DNA from: an uncultured bacterium | GTDB lineage: Bacteria > Actinomycetota > Coriobacteriia > Coriobacteriales > Coriobacteriaceae | Direction of reading: 5' to 3' | DNA: 64,000 nt | Assembly (NCBI GenBank): GCA_905216145.1 | Contig: CAJMST010000010.1 | Coordinates: 9,772-73,771, forward strand | Shown: positions 51,036-60,129 of the stretch, one piece after another | Layout of the letters: each line of letters begins with the position of its first letter | Numbering within the stretch: the stretch's first letter is position 1 | Translations under genes and position numbers: made by a program | Notes under the pieces: model-generated | Databases searched by the model: none | What the model saw: only the letters and a program-made list of their open reading frames with translations | What the model was told of the DNA's origin: nothing

Positions 51036-53717
51036 ATGGCACAGACCACGACAGATACCACCGCCAGCACCGTCTCCGGCGCCGGGGCTGCCAGCTCATT
51101 CTCGGGCGGCACGGGAACCGAAGCCGAGTTTGGCTCGCTCGGTGCGCTCTCCCCCACCTGGTGGGAGCCCGAGGATGGCAGTGAGCCCGAACCATGGCTC
51201 ACGCCTGATCAGGCCTTCGAACGCTTCTTTGAATGGACGAGCGACCGCGGCATTGAGCTGTGGGATCACCAAGAAGAGGCCCTCATGGACCTGGCAGCCG
51301 GCGATCACGTCATTTTAGGCACACCGACCGGATCGGGTAAATCGCTCGTCGCGCTGGGCATGCTCTTTATGGGCATGGCACAGGGCAAGCGCTGCTATTA
51401 CACGGCGCCCATCAAGGCCCTGGTCAGTGAAAAGTTTTTTGACCTGGTACAGGTGCTCGGCCGCGATAACGTTGGTATGATCACTGGCGACACGCACATC
51501 AACACCAAGGCGCCCGTCATTTGCTGCACGGCCGAAATCCTTGCCAACGATGCGCTCCGCGAGGGCGAGGACGCCGACGTGGGCTGCGTGGCCATGGACG
51601 AGTTCCACTACTTTGCCGACCCCGACCGCGGCTGGGCCTGGCAGGTGCCGCTGCTCACCCTGCCCCACACGCAGTTTATGCTCATGAGCGCTACGCTCGG
51701 CGATGTCACTGCAATCGCCGCCTCTCTCGAAGAGCACACCGGCGCTGCTTGCGACCTGGTTGTCGACGCCCCGCGCCCCGTGCCCCTGAGCTATGACTAC
51801 GTGACGACCTCGCTCGAGGGCACCGTCGAGCTCGCCATGCGACGCGGAGAGGCCCCACTCTACATCGTGCACTTTAGTCAGGACGCCGCGCTTGCCACGG
51901 CACAGTCGCTTGCCAACTTTGGCATCGCTAGCAAGGAGCAGCGCGAGGCCGTTAAGGAAGCTGCCAAAGGCACGAGTTTCTCCACCGCCTTCGGCAAGAT
52001 TCTCAAGCGCCTGCTCGGCTGCGGCGTCGGCGTGCACCACGCCGGTATGCTGCCGCGCTATCGTCTGCTGGTCGAGCGCTTGGCGCAGCAAGGCCTGCTG
52101 CCCGTCATCTGCGGCACCGATACGCTCGGCGTCGGCATCAACGTACCCATCCACACCGTGGTACTCACCGCGCTCACCAAGTTCGATGGCTACAAGATGC
52201 GTCGTCTGCGCGCCCGCGAGTTCCATCAGATTGCCGGTCGCGCCGGCCGCTCGGGCTTCGATACCGAGGGCATGGTAATCGCCGAGGCACCCGAACATGA
52301 GATCGAGAATGCCAAGCTTATGGCCAAGGCGGGCGACGACCCCAAAAAACTCCGTAAGATTAAAAAGAAAAAGGCCCCCGAGGGCTTTGTCACCTGGAAC
52401 AAACAGACCTTTGAGCGCCTGATCGAGACGCAGCCCGAGACGCTCAAGCCGCGCCTGCGCATCACGCACTCCATGGTGATTAGCGTGGTCGAGCAGGGCG
52501 GCGATGCCCGCGCCCGCGTGCACGACCTCATCGAGACAAGCCTCCAGACCCCCGAGGAAAAGGCTAAGCTCGAGGTTCGTGCCGACGAGATCTTCGCCAC
52601 GCTCATCGACTCCGGCGTCGTCGTGCGCACCGAGGTGCCGCCCGCACCCGACGCTCCGGCTGACGCCGCGCCGGACATCGACTACGCGCTGACGGTCGAC
52701 CTGCCCGAGGACTTCGCGCTCGATCAGCCGCTCTCGCCGTTTTTGCTTGCCGCGCTGGAGCTGCTCGACCCCGAGAGTGAGACCTATACCATGGACCTCA
52801 TCTCGATGGTCGAAGCTACGCTCGAGGACCCCAAGCAGGTATTGCGCGCACAGGAGCGCGCCGCGCGCGACCGCGCGATGGCCGAAATGAAGGCTGACGG
52901 CGTCGAGTATGAGGAACGCCTGGAGCGCATCCAGGATGTCACCTACGAAAAGCCGCTCGAGGACTTGCTCGATGCCGCCTTCGACAAGTACCGCCAGGAA
53001 GTACCCTGGGCCAACGACTACCAGCTCTCGCCCAAGAGCGTCCTGCGCGACATGCTGGAGAGCGCAAGCGATTTTAAGGGCTACATTCAAAAGCTCGGCA
53101 TCGCCCGCTCCGAGGGCATTCTGCTGCGCTACCTAGCCGAGGCCTACCGTTCGCTCGATCGCACCGTGCCCATTGAGAAACGCGATGAGCGCTTGCGTGA
53201 CATCATTTCGTGGCTCGGCTTTGTGGCGCGCTCGGTCGACTCGAGTCTGGTGGACGAGTGGGAGAACGCCGGCAACCCCGCTGCACTCGACGCCGCACCG
53301 CCGCAGGGCATCGACGAGGTCGTGGCGGACCGTCGCGGCTGCACGCTGTTGGTGCGCAATGCACTCTTCCGCCGCGTGGCCCTTGCAGCCCGTGGACACG
53401 TGCGCGATCTGGGCGAGCTCGACGAGGACTGGGGCATGAGCGAGATCCGTTGGCAAAAGGCGCTCGATGCTTACCACGAGCAGCACGAGGAAATCCTCAC
53501 CGACGGAGACGCCCGCAGCGCCGCGATGTTTTCCATCGACGAGTCCGATGAGAAGACCGATCACGTGTGGCACGTGCACCAGATTTTTGCCGACGAGGAT
53601 GGCGACCACGACTTTGGCATCAGGGGCGATGTCGATCTGGACGCCACACAAGACGGCGGCGAGGTCATCTTCAAGAACTATCGCGTCGGCTTTATCGAGG
53701 ACCTGCTCGAGGACTAG
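51036..53717 (+). CDS. SKI2-like DEAD/DEAH helicase with DUF3516 tail
   Basis: An 893-residue superfamily II helicase. Walker A is GTPTGSGKS (95-103), motif II DEFH (188-191), motif III MSATLGD, and motif VI QIAGRAGRSGFD. The layout resembles SKI2/Mtr4-type RNA helicases of actinobacteria, whose C-terminal half is DUF3516 (about 430-893). The N-terminal 50 residues are Ser/Thr/Gly-rich and disordered. It probably unwinds structured RNA in turnover or ribosome handling; no direct partner is visible. Confidence 0.9.
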   Translation: MAQTTTDTTASTVSGAGAASSFSGGTGTEAEFGSLGALSPTWWEPEDGSEPEPWLTPDQAFERFFEWTSDRGIELWDHQEEALMDLAAGDHVILGTPTGSGKSLVALGMLFMGMAQGKRCYYTAPIKALVSEKFFDLVQVLGRDNVGMITGDTHINTKAPVICCTAEILANDALREGEDADVGCVAMDEFHYFADPDRGWAWQVPLLTLPHTQFMLMSATLGDVTAIAASLEEHTGAACDLVVDAPRPVPLSYDYVTTSLEGTVELAMRRGEAPLYIVHFSQDAALATAQSLANFGIASKEQREAVKEAAKGTSFSTAFGKILKRLLGCGVGVHHAGMLPRYRLLVERLAQQGLLPVICGTDTLGVGINVPIHTVVLTALTKFDGYKMRRLRAREFHQIAGRAGRSGFDTEGMVIAEAPEHEIENAKLMAKAGDDPKKLRKIKKKKAPEGFVTWNKQTFERLIETQPETLKPRLRITHSMVISVVEQGGDARARVHDLIETSLQTPEEKAKLEVRADEIFATLIDSGVVVRTEVPPAPDAPADAAPDIDYALTVDLPEDFALDQPLSPFLLAALELLDPESETYTMDLISMVEATLEDPKQVLRAQERAARDRAMAEMKADGVEYEERLERIQDVTYEKPLEDLLDAAFDKYRQEVPWANDYQLSPKSVLRDMLESASDFKGYIQKLGIARSEGILLRYLAEAYRSLDRTVPIEKRDERLRDIISWLGFVARSVDSSLVDEWENAGNPAALDAAPPQGIDEVVADRRGCTLLVRNALFRRVALAARGHVRDLGELDEDWGMSEIRWQKALDAYHEQHEEILTDGDARSAAMFSIDESDEKTDHVWHVHQIFADEDGDHDFGIRGDVDLDATQDGGEVIFKNYRVGFIEDLLED

Positions 53718-53740
53718 CCGAACATACCGGAACGGAACGA

Positions 53741-53779
53741 AACGGGGCCGTTGACAATATCGCCAGCGGCCCCGTTTTT
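53741..53779 (+). terminator. Terminator between SKI2-like and DUF2130 genes
   Basis: A perfect 10-bp stem (53741-53750 with 53767-53776) and T-run. It lies between convergent genes, and its A/T flanks may let it serve both. Confidence 0.88.
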
Positions 53780-53796
53780 GCACTATACGCTATGCC

Positions 53797-55554
53797 TTAC
53801 TCGGCATCCTCGACCTCATACGAATCCGCCTCGGCTGGCTCATCGTTTGTCTCTGGCGCAGCCCCGCGTGCCTCGTCAAACGCCGCCTTCATGGTCTTGT
53901 TACCCCACGTGAGCTTGCGAATGGTAAGATCGTCGGCCTTCTTGTTGGCTAGGCGCAGATTGTTCTCGGAGGACAGCAACGCCTCCTTGGTTTTCTGCAG
54001 ATGGCTAATCGTCTTGTCGATCTCATCGATCGCCGTTTGGAACCTACGGCTCGCGATCTCGTAGTTGCGGCCGAAGTCGTTCTTGAACTTTTCCATCTTG
54101 GCTTCGAAGTTCGTGACGTCGATATTCTGCTGTTTGTACTCCGCCAGCTCCTGCTTATAGCGCAGCGAACCCATGGCGGCGTTGCGAAGAAGCGTAATCA
54201 TGGGAATGAAAAACTGCGGACGAATCACGTACATCTTCTCATAGCGGTAACTCACGTCGACGATGCCCGCGTTATAGAGCTCGCTCTCGGGCTCCAGCAG
54301 GGTGCAGAGCACCGCATACTCGCAGCCTTTCTGGCGACGATCGTGATCGAGCTTCTTAAAGAAGTCCTCGTTTTTATGCTTGGTCGCGGTCTCGTCGTTC
54401 TCGTTTTTCATCTCGAACATAATCGAAATGACCTCGTTGCCGCTCGCGTCGCACTCGCGGAAGATAAAGTCGCCCTTGGTACCCTCGGACGCATCGTTAT
54501 CCTTCTCGAAGTACGCGTTAGGAAACGCCGTCATGCGCAGACGGTTAAACTCGGTCTCGCAGTGCTGCTCGAGTGACTCGCCCACCATCTTGGTGGACAG
54601 GCGGACCTTCATGTCCTTAAGGCGCTCAATCTCTTCGTCCTTGTAGCGAATCAACTCGTCGCTCACGCGCTTGGCCTGCGCAAGCTCGAGCTCATGTGCC
54701 GCCTTGGCCTGTTCCTCGCGCGAATCGCGCACCGCCAGCTCGCTCGTCAGTTTGGCACGTGCCTCGTCACGCTCACGCTCTGCCGCGGCGACCGCCTCCG
54801 ATAGGTTCATTTTGGCCGTCAGCTCCTGTTCGCGCAGCTGCGCACGCAGGCCCTCGGCCTCCTGCTCGGACTGAGCCTTTGCGGCGGAAAACTTCTCTTG
54901 TACCTTTGCGCGATAGTCAGCAAGCGTGCGCTCAGCCTCGCCGCGAGCGGCATCGATCTCACGCTGCGACTCGGCCGCAGCGGCGGCAAGCGCCATCTCC
55001 TGGGCCTTGTCCGCCGCGGAGAGCTTTGCCTGCAATTCTGCAATCTGCGCATCGCGTGCAGCTAAATCGTTCTGAGCAGCATTGCGCGCCGAAGCCTCGG
55101 CAAGCTTGGCTTCGTCATCCTTGCGTCCCAGCTGCGCACGCAAATTGTCGATCTCGCGCTGAAGCTCAGCATTCTCCTTTTGAGCATCGGCACGGGCCTC
55201 AACCGCTGCACGCTGGCTTGCACCCTCACGCTCTGCGGCAGCGCCCTCGAGCTTGGCGCGCAGCTCGGCAAGCTCAGCATCGCGCTTGGCAACCTCTTGT
55301 GCCAACTTCTGAGCCGCAGCGTTCTTCTGCTCGACAAGCTGAGCATTGCGCTGAGACTCTGCCTTTTGTAAGGCAGCCGTCGAACGTGAGCGCTCAAGTT
55401 CCAGCGCCTGCTCGCCCTCGCGCTGGACCGCCTTCACACGCTCATCCAGGTCGCGCGAAAACTCGGCATCGCGCACTTGTTTGACGATATCCGCATAGCC
55501 AGACGCGTCGACCTTAAAAACTTCGCCGCAATGCGGGCACCTGATCTCGTTCAT
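53797..55554 (-). CDS. DUF2130 protein with long coiled coil
   Basis: A 585-residue protein. It opens with a CPHCG zinc-type pair (MNEIRCPHCGEVF). An Ala/Glu/Gln-rich coiled coil spans about 30-330. The conserved DUF2130 domain (about 335-530) contains MVGESLEQHCETEFNRLR, GDFIFRECDASGNEVISIMFEMKNE and KKLDHDRRQKGCEYAVLCT. The Asp and the Glu-x-Lys in this block recall restriction-type nuclease folds. Function is unknown. It is a single gene. Antisense to it, long spurious frames exist. Confidence 0.87.
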   Translation of the reverse strand: MNEIRCPHCGEVFKVDASGYADIVKQVRDAEFSRDLDERVKAVQREGEQALELERSRSTAALQKAESQRNAQLVEQKNAAAQKLAQEVAKRDAELAELRAKLEGAAAEREGASQRAAVEARADAQKENAELQREIDNLRAQLGRKDDEAKLAEASARNAAQNDLAARDAQIAELQAKLSAADKAQEMALAAAAAESQREIDAARGEAERTLADYRAKVQEKFSAAKAQSEQEAEGLRAQLREQELTAKMNLSEAVAAAERERDEARAKLTSELAVRDSREEQAKAAHELELAQAKRVSDELIRYKDEEIERLKDMKVRLSTKMVGESLEQHCETEFNRLRMTAFPNAYFEKDNDASEGTKGDFIFRECDASGNEVISIMFEMKNENDETATKHKNEDFFKKLDHDRRQKGCEYAVLCTLLEPESELYNAGIVDVSYRYEKMYVIRPQFFIPMITLLRNAAMGSLRYKQELAEYKQQNIDVTNFEAKMEKFKNDFGRNYEIASRRFQTAIDEIDKTISHLQKTKEALLSSENNLRLANKKADDLTIRKLTWGNKTMKAAFDEARGAAPETNDEPAEADSYEVEDAE

Positions 55555-55612
55555 AGCAGCTCCTCGATGGACGCAAATTTCAACCGACTACACTCTACCG
55601 CGCCGCACGGAC

Positions 55613-55647
55613 AAAAAAGGCGCCGCCGCCATAATGGCAACGGCGCC
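55613..55647 (-). terminator. Terminator of metallophosphoesterase gene
   Basis: Stem GGCGCCG/CGGCGCC (55619-55625 with 55641-55647), followed on the reverse strand by six T. Confidence 0.85.
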
Positions 55648-55705
55648 AGAACCATGACAAAGGTGCCCGCCCCCCCTTGTCGCGGTTTATGCGGTGGTTC
55701 GAGAA

Positions 55706-56251
55706 TTACAGTCCAAAGAAGCTAAGAATCTGATCGCGGCTTACGGGCTTGTAATCGTTGGCATCGAGGCCGACATCGTAGCGAAAAATGGGGCGCTCGC
55801 GATCGCGGTTGCGTGCGTTGGTGCGGTCTCCCCTGCTGTGGATATGCCCGTGCAGCATGATGGCGCCACGTGCCTTGCCATTCCAGCTAAGCATGGGGTA
55901 GTGGCTCATAACCAGACGATGGCCCTTGGCATAGCCGGGAGCAATCTCCAGGTAATCGCGCACGTCTTCCCAAATTTGCGGCACGTCGGGATCTTCCCAA
56001 TCGCCGTCATGGTTACCACGGATGAGCGTCACGTTCTGGCATTCGATACGCTCGCGCAGGCGCACCGCCTCCGCCAGGGGCAAACGATAGGTAAAGTCAC
56101 CCAGAATATAGAGGCGGTCATCCGCCGCCACGCACTCATTGATGGCATCGATGACCTTGCGATTCATCTCTTCGACCGAGCCAAACGGCCGGTCCATGTC
56201 GTGCAAGATATTCGTATCGCCCAGGTGCAGATCGGCGGTAAACCACATCAT
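55706..56251 (-). CDS. Metallophosphoesterase
   Basis: A 181-residue calcineurin-like phosphoesterase. The metal motifs are all present: DLHLGD near the N-terminus (Asp7, His9), GDF near 51, GNHD at about 79-82, SHYP near 115 and HGHIH near 133. It is small and resembles YfcE/YkuE-type single-domain enzymes. The substrate is unknown. It is the last gene of a reverse-strand run that includes a frameshifted small gene and the HIRAN gene. Confidence 0.9.
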   Translation of the reverse strand: MMWFTADLHLGDTNILHDMDRPFGSVEEMNRKVIDAINECVAADDRLYILGDFTYRLPLAEAVRLRERIECQNVTLIRGNHDGDWEDPDVPQIWEDVRDYLEIAPGYAKGHRLVMSHYPMLSWNGKARGAIMLHGHIHSRGDRTNARNRDRERPIFRYDVGLDANDYKPVSRDQILSFFGL

Positions 56252-56317
56252 CGTCTATGCCCTCATTTCGCAACGTGTCTAACACGTGCCTAGTATACAG
56301 ACGCTTTGGCGCGTCGG

Positions 56318-56499
56318 TTAGCCAAAGAGCCCGCCGAACAGACCTCGGCGGCGTGTGTCTTTCTTTTTCGACGCGTCACCCTGGGCGTTCTTGTCCTGCC
56401 GCTTCTTACGATCCTGCTCCAGCTCATCATCGTCGAGCAGCATATCCCACTCAAACGGATCATCTGTCAAATCGAACAGGTCATCGTCATCAAACATGG
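56318..56499 (-). pseudogene. Small acidic/basic protein gene with a frameshift
   Basis: An ATG at 56499 with a very strong GGGGGG site encodes MFDDDDLFDLTDD. The sensible frame then continues two bases out of register as PFEWDMLLDDDELEQDRKKR and ends RRRGLFGGLFG before TAA at 56318. The acidic first half and basic second half fit one 59-residue protein. Two extra bases near 56460 break it. It is either a recent frameshift or a sequence error. A shorter start (MLLDDDELEQ) in the second frame is possible. Confidence 0.55.
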
Positions 56500-56515
56500 C
56501 AGCCCCCCTTACCGA

Positions 56516-56842
56516 CTAGCGGGCATCCACCACATAGAGGCCAACGCGCACCTGGTGCCACGGGCTACGCTCGGGGGCAACCTGCTGCACGCGCGCCTCA
56601 AATACGTCCTCGTGGCCGTAATACATCATCAAGGACAGCGGGCCGACCTCGTTTCCCGGAACATAACCGAGCTTGGTGTTGCCGTAGTAGATCGCAACTG
56701 CCTCGGGGTCATGGGGATTATCGCGCTCGGCACACAGCGTCAGCTTATCGCCCGCTTTAATATCGCCTAGGACCAAAGCGCCGTCGGCATATTGAAATCC
56801 TGCAATATGAAACGACAGAAGCACACGTGAAGGCTCGTACAT
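56516..56842 (-). CDS. HIRAN-domain protein
   Basis: A 108-residue stand-alone HIRAN domain. HIRAN binds stalled or single-stranded DNA ends in helicases such as HLTF. HIAGFQYADGALVLGDIKAGDKLTLCAERDNPHDPEAVAIYYGNTKLGYVPGNE is the core in pieces; the hallmark RDNPHDPEAVAIY and LGYVPG are intact. Alone, it may guide another protein to DNA. It is 16 bases upstream of the frameshifted gene on the same strand. Confidence 0.88.
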   Translation of the reverse strand: MYEPSRVLLSFHIAGFQYADGALVLGDIKAGDKLTLCAERDNPHDPEAVAIYYGNTKLGYVPGNEVGPLSLMMYYGHEDVFEARVQQVAPERSPWHQVRVGLYVVDAR

Positions 56843-57077
56843 GGCAGCTCCTCTAACGGCCGGATAAACCGGCGCTTAACCTTATTGAGAAGTCTACGAG
56901 CCCGTACGGACACAGATTCACCCGCCCGCACCTTTCAACCATTTGCCGCAACGCTTGCGAGACAGAGCGCTTGCAGATAAGATAGAGGCACGGATGGCAC
57001 CCGTTGCAGCGGGTCTTGCCAACTCCGATACACGTTTTCATCGTGAGAAGTGGCCGTCTTCGCTTACGCGGGGGCGG

Positions 57078-57161
57078 CTATTTCATTCGGCCGATAAACA
57101 GGCCGAGTTCGATAGCCGCGATTAACAACGCCAGTAACGAAATAACATCGCTTACGTTCAT
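57078..57161 (-). CDS. 27-residue hydrophobic peptide, possible type I toxin-like
   Basis: A short frame reads MNVSDVISLLALLIAAIELGLFIGRMK: one membrane helix with a short basic end. AGAAGGGAA lies seven bases before the ATG. Size and layout resemble small membrane toxins or stress peptides such as holin-like type I toxins. No antisense RNA could be placed. It lies alone in a 420-base gap between the ALDH and HIRAN genes, and a strong palindrome (P5) is upstream. The rest of that gap (56843-57077) shows nothing clear. Confidence 0.6.
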   Translation of the reverse strand: MNVSDVISLLALLIAAIELGLFIGRMK

Positions 57162-57219
57162 ACCAATTCCCTTCTAAAGGGAGTTGGCCCATCCGTACCC
57201 CATAGCAGTAGTCTAACGT

Positions 57220-57263
57220 AAATGGCGGGTAATAGGAACACTTGTTCGTATTATCCGCCATTT
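57220..57263. repeat. Palindromic element P5
   Basis: Near-perfect palindrome with 21-base arms (57220-57240 and 57243-57263, two mismatches) and a two-base spacer. It abuts the stop of the ALDH gene. The arm GGCGGGTAATAGGAAC resembles P1 (GCGGTGAAATAGGGAC). Confidence 0.85.
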
Positions 57264-57264
57264 C

Positions 57265-58644
57265 CTAATGTACAAACATGCGCACGAATTTGTGCTTCCA
57301 GCTTGCGTAAGGCGCATAGCGGAATGGCACATCCAGCCAGGTTGCCTTGTTCACGATGCTCTTCTTGTGGCTAAACGTATCGAAGCTCTCGCGGCCATGG
57401 TACTGACCCATACCGCTCGCGCCCATGCCGCCAAAGCCCATATGGCTCGTAGCTAAGTGCATGATCGTGTCGTTAACGCAGCCGCCGCCAAAAGGCACGT
57501 AGCGCACAAAGCGCTGCTGAACCGCACGGTCCTGGCTAAAGATATACAGGGCCAGCGGCGTCGGACGATCCGTAATAAACGTCTCGGCCTCGTCTAGGCT
57601 CTCAAACGTCAGCACCGGCAAGATGGGGCCGAAAATCTCCTCCTGCATCACGGCGTCCTCAGGCGCCACGCCGTCTAGGATCGTCGGCTCAATCTTGAGC
57701 GACGACTCGCGCGCCGTTCCTCCCAGCACAACCTTATCGGGGTCGATCAGCCCGCGTACGCGCGCGAAATGCTTGGCGTTGACAATATGACCGTAGTCCT
57801 CGTTGTCGAGCGGGTGCTCGCCAAACATGCGACGGACCTCCTCCTTGATGAGGCCCAACAGCTCATCGTGCACGCGCGTATCGACCAGCAGGTAGTCGGG
57901 CGCCACGCAGGTCTGCCCCACGTTGAGCCATTTACCAAAGGCGATACGTCGTGCCGCGACCTTCAAGTTTGCCGTCGCATCCACGATGCAGGGACTCTTT
58001 CCGCCCAGCTCAAGCGTCACGGGCGTGAGGTTTTTGCTCGCGCGCTCCATGACGAGCTTGCCGACCGGAACACTACCGGTAAAGAAGATTTTGTCCCAGC
58101 ATTCATCGAGCAACGCTTCGTTCTCGGCACGCCCGCCTTCGACGACCGTCACCAGGCGCGGATCAAATGCTTCCTCGCAAATCTGCCTGAGCACCGCACT
58201 CGAAGCCGGCGCATAGGCACTCGGCTTGATGACCACGGTGTTGCCTGCAGCGAGCGCGCCGGCGAGCGGCTCGAGCGTCAGCAAAAACGGATAGTTCCAG
58301 GGCGCCATGATGAGCGTGACGCCATAGGGCACGGCTTGCGTTTTGCACACGCTCACGGCATTAGCGAGGTCACACGGACGCAGGCGCGGACGACTCCATC
58401 GAGCCACATGCGCAATCTGATGACGAATCTCGGAAAGCGACGTGCCGATCTCGCACATATATGCCTCGTCATGTGACTTACCCAAATCGGTCTTGAGCGC
58501 ATGGGCAATATCGGCCTCGTGCGCACGAACCGCATCGCGCAGGCGCACCAGTGCACGGCGGCGAGTATCGACATCAAACGTGGTATGCGTCTTAAAGTAA
58601 GTGCGCCGATCGCCGACGATGCGCGCAATTTCCTCGGTGTTCAT
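57265..58644 (-). CDS. Aldehyde dehydrogenase
   Basis: A 459-residue NAD(P)-dependent aldehyde dehydrogenase, class 3-like by length. MAPWNYPF, the cofactor loop FFTGSVPVGK, the catalytic Glu region TLELGGKSPC and the catalytic Cys in VGQTCVAPDY are present, as is the tail motif PFGGGCVNDTIMHLA. It oxidises an aldehyde to acid. It starts eight bases after the alcohol dehydrogenase gene, so the two probably act in sequence on one alcohol. Confidence 0.93.
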   Translation of the reverse strand: MNTEEIARIVGDRRTYFKTHTTFDVDTRRRALVRLRDAVRAHEADIAHALKTDLGKSHDEAYMCEIGTSLSEIRHQIAHVARWSRPRLRPCDLANAVSVCKTQAVPYGVTLIMAPWNYPFLLTLEPLAGALAAGNTVVIKPSAYAPASSAVLRQICEEAFDPRLVTVVEGGRAENEALLDECWDKIFFTGSVPVGKLVMERASKNLTPVTLELGGKSPCIVDATANLKVAARRIAFGKWLNVGQTCVAPDYLLVDTRVHDELLGLIKEEVRRMFGEHPLDNEDYGHIVNAKHFARVRGLIDPDKVVLGGTARESSLKIEPTILDGVAPEDAVMQEEIFGPILPVLTFESLDEAETFITDRPTPLALYIFSQDRAVQQRFVRYVPFGGGCVNDTIMHLATSHMGFGGMGASGMGQYHGRESFDTFSHKKSIVNKATWLDVPFRYAPYASWKHKFVRMFVH

Positions 58645-58652
58645 GGACCCTC

Positions 58653-59873
58653 CTAGTTCTCGTCCTCAAACATACCACCTGCAACAACTTCGTACATATG
58701 CTCGAGCTCCAGGCGGTCCATTAAAAGAGGAACGGGGTACAGGGGATTGGCCTCGGCATCGGCATGGGACGCCATTTGCGGAATATCGGAGCGGCGAATA
58801 CCCGAGACATATTTGGGGATTCCCAGGGCCTCGTTCATGCGGTCGACCCAATCGATAAAGGCCTCGGACGCAAGACTGTCCTGCGCGGTAGCCGGCGCAA
58901 TGCCCGCCATGCGAGCAAGATCGGCAAGCTTGGGGGCGGCGGCGTCACCATAAGCGCGAAGCATGTGCGGCAGGATGATGGCGTTGGCTAAACCGTGCGG
59001 AATCCCGTAACGCCCGCCCAAGCTGTGTGCGATGGCATGAACGTATCCGACATAGGAGCGGGTAAACGCAACGCCTGCCTTATACGCCGCCGAAAGCATA
59101 TTGCGGCGCGCACGCATGTCGTCGCCGTGCTCATAGGCCTCGAGCAAATTGTCGCGGATGAGCTGGACCGCCTGACGCGCCATCTTGCGCGTGTAGGGCG
59201 TGGTGCTACGGCCGATAAAGGCCTCGACAGCATGCGTCAGGGCATCCATACCCGTCTGCCCCGTGGTGGACGCCGGCAACCCGCGCGTAAACTCGGGGTC
59301 GTGCACCGCAAAACGCGGGATGAGCACAAAGTCGTTAATAGGGTATTTATAGTGCGTCTCGTTATCGGTGATAACCGCCGCGAGCGTGACTTCGCTTCCC
59401 GTACCGGCGGTAGTGGGAACCGCAATAAGCAGCGGCAGGAGACGGTGGACACGCAACAGGCCACGCATCTTGTTGATGGGCTTGTTTGGCTGCGCAATGC
59501 GCGCCCCCACGCCCTTGGCGCAGTCCATGGCCGAACCGCCACCAAAGCCGACAATGGCCCGGCAGTCGTTCTCGCGATACAGCGCCGCCGCTTCCTCCAC
59601 ATTCGAGACCGTAGGGTTCGCACGCGTCTCGGCATAGACCGTAACGCCAATCCCCTGAGCCGTAAGCGCACGCTCGAGTGATGCCGTGAGCCCCAAACGT
59701 GCAATACCAGGGTCTGTCACGATAAGGACCTTCTGGATCGAGCGCTTTTGAAGCACCGCGGGCACATCCTCGGCATGCTCCAAAACGCGCGGCTCGGTAT
59801 AGGGCAGGATCGGCAATGCAATGCGAAAAACCGTCTGATATGTTCGGCACCAGGCACGACGGGCTAGATGCAT
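58653..59873 (-). CDS. Iron-containing alcohol dehydrogenase
   Basis: A 406-residue group III alcohol dehydrogenase. The NAD-binding GFGGGSAMDCAKG (about 109-121), TTAGTGSEVT and the metal region GMDALTHAVEAF and YVHAIAHSLGGRYGIPHGLANA are intact. It interconverts alcohols and aldehydes with Fe2+. It is the first gene of the ADH-ALDH operon, with AAAGGAG before the ATG. A TACAAT box and operator-like palindromes lie upstream. Confidence 0.93.
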   Translation of the reverse strand: MHLARRAWCRTYQTVFRIALPILPYTEPRVLEHAEDVPAVLQKRSIQKVLIVTDPGIARLGLTASLERALTAQGIGVTVYAETRANPTVSNVEEAAALYRENDCRAIVGFGGGSAMDCAKGVGARIAQPNKPINKMRGLLRVHRLLPLLIAVPTTAGTGSEVTLAAVITDNETHYKYPINDFVLIPRFAVHDPEFTRGLPASTTGQTGMDALTHAVEAFIGRSTTPYTRKMARQAVQLIRDNLLEAYEHGDDMRARRNMLSAAYKAGVAFTRSYVGYVHAIAHSLGGRYGIPHGLANAIILPHMLRAYGDAAAPKLADLARMAGIAPATAQDSLASEAFIDWVDRMNEALGIPKYVSGIRRSDIPQMASHADAEANPLYPVPLLMDRLELEHMYEVVAGGMFEDEN

Positions 59874-59891
59874 AAAGGAAACTCCTTTATT

Positions 59892-59970
59892 TGTTGATGG
59901 GTCAACATTTGCTCGACCGATTGTACTCAGCGGCAGTCAAAGACGGCTTGCCAATCGTTAATCAATCAAC
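59892..59970. promoter_or_regulatory. ADH promoter with two operator-like palindromes
   Basis: A reverse-strand TACAAT (59920-59925) is a likely -10 box. TGTTGATGGGTCAACA (59892-59907) lies just downstream of it. A related site, GTTAATCAATCAAC (59957-59970), lies upstream. Both fit a GTTRAT-like half-site pair, as for a repressor dimer. The divergent rubrerythrin gene may share the control. Confidence 0.6.
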
Positions 59971-59987
59971 ATCTTCATATCTCAAAA

Positions 59988-60015
59988 TTGTTTTATTAAA
60001 AATCATTCCTAATAG
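59988..60015 (+). promoter_or_regulatory. Possible rubrerythrin promoter
   Basis: TTGTTT (59988-59993), a 16-base spacer, and TAATAG (60010-60015), about 115 bases before the rubrerythrin ATG. Confidence 0.4.
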
Positions 60016-60129
60016 GCTTCACATTTGGTTGCATTTATGGATAATAGAACTCGTCAAGACGCACGTCCGGAGAGGGCCCTTACGGGACCGGACGAGCGCA
60101 CAATCGCCATCGATCGAAAGGATCGAATC

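Noticed and set aside
57064..57261. 65-residue reverse frame
   Set aside because: Starts inside palindrome P5 and has no ribosome site; the 27-residue frame in another register has one.
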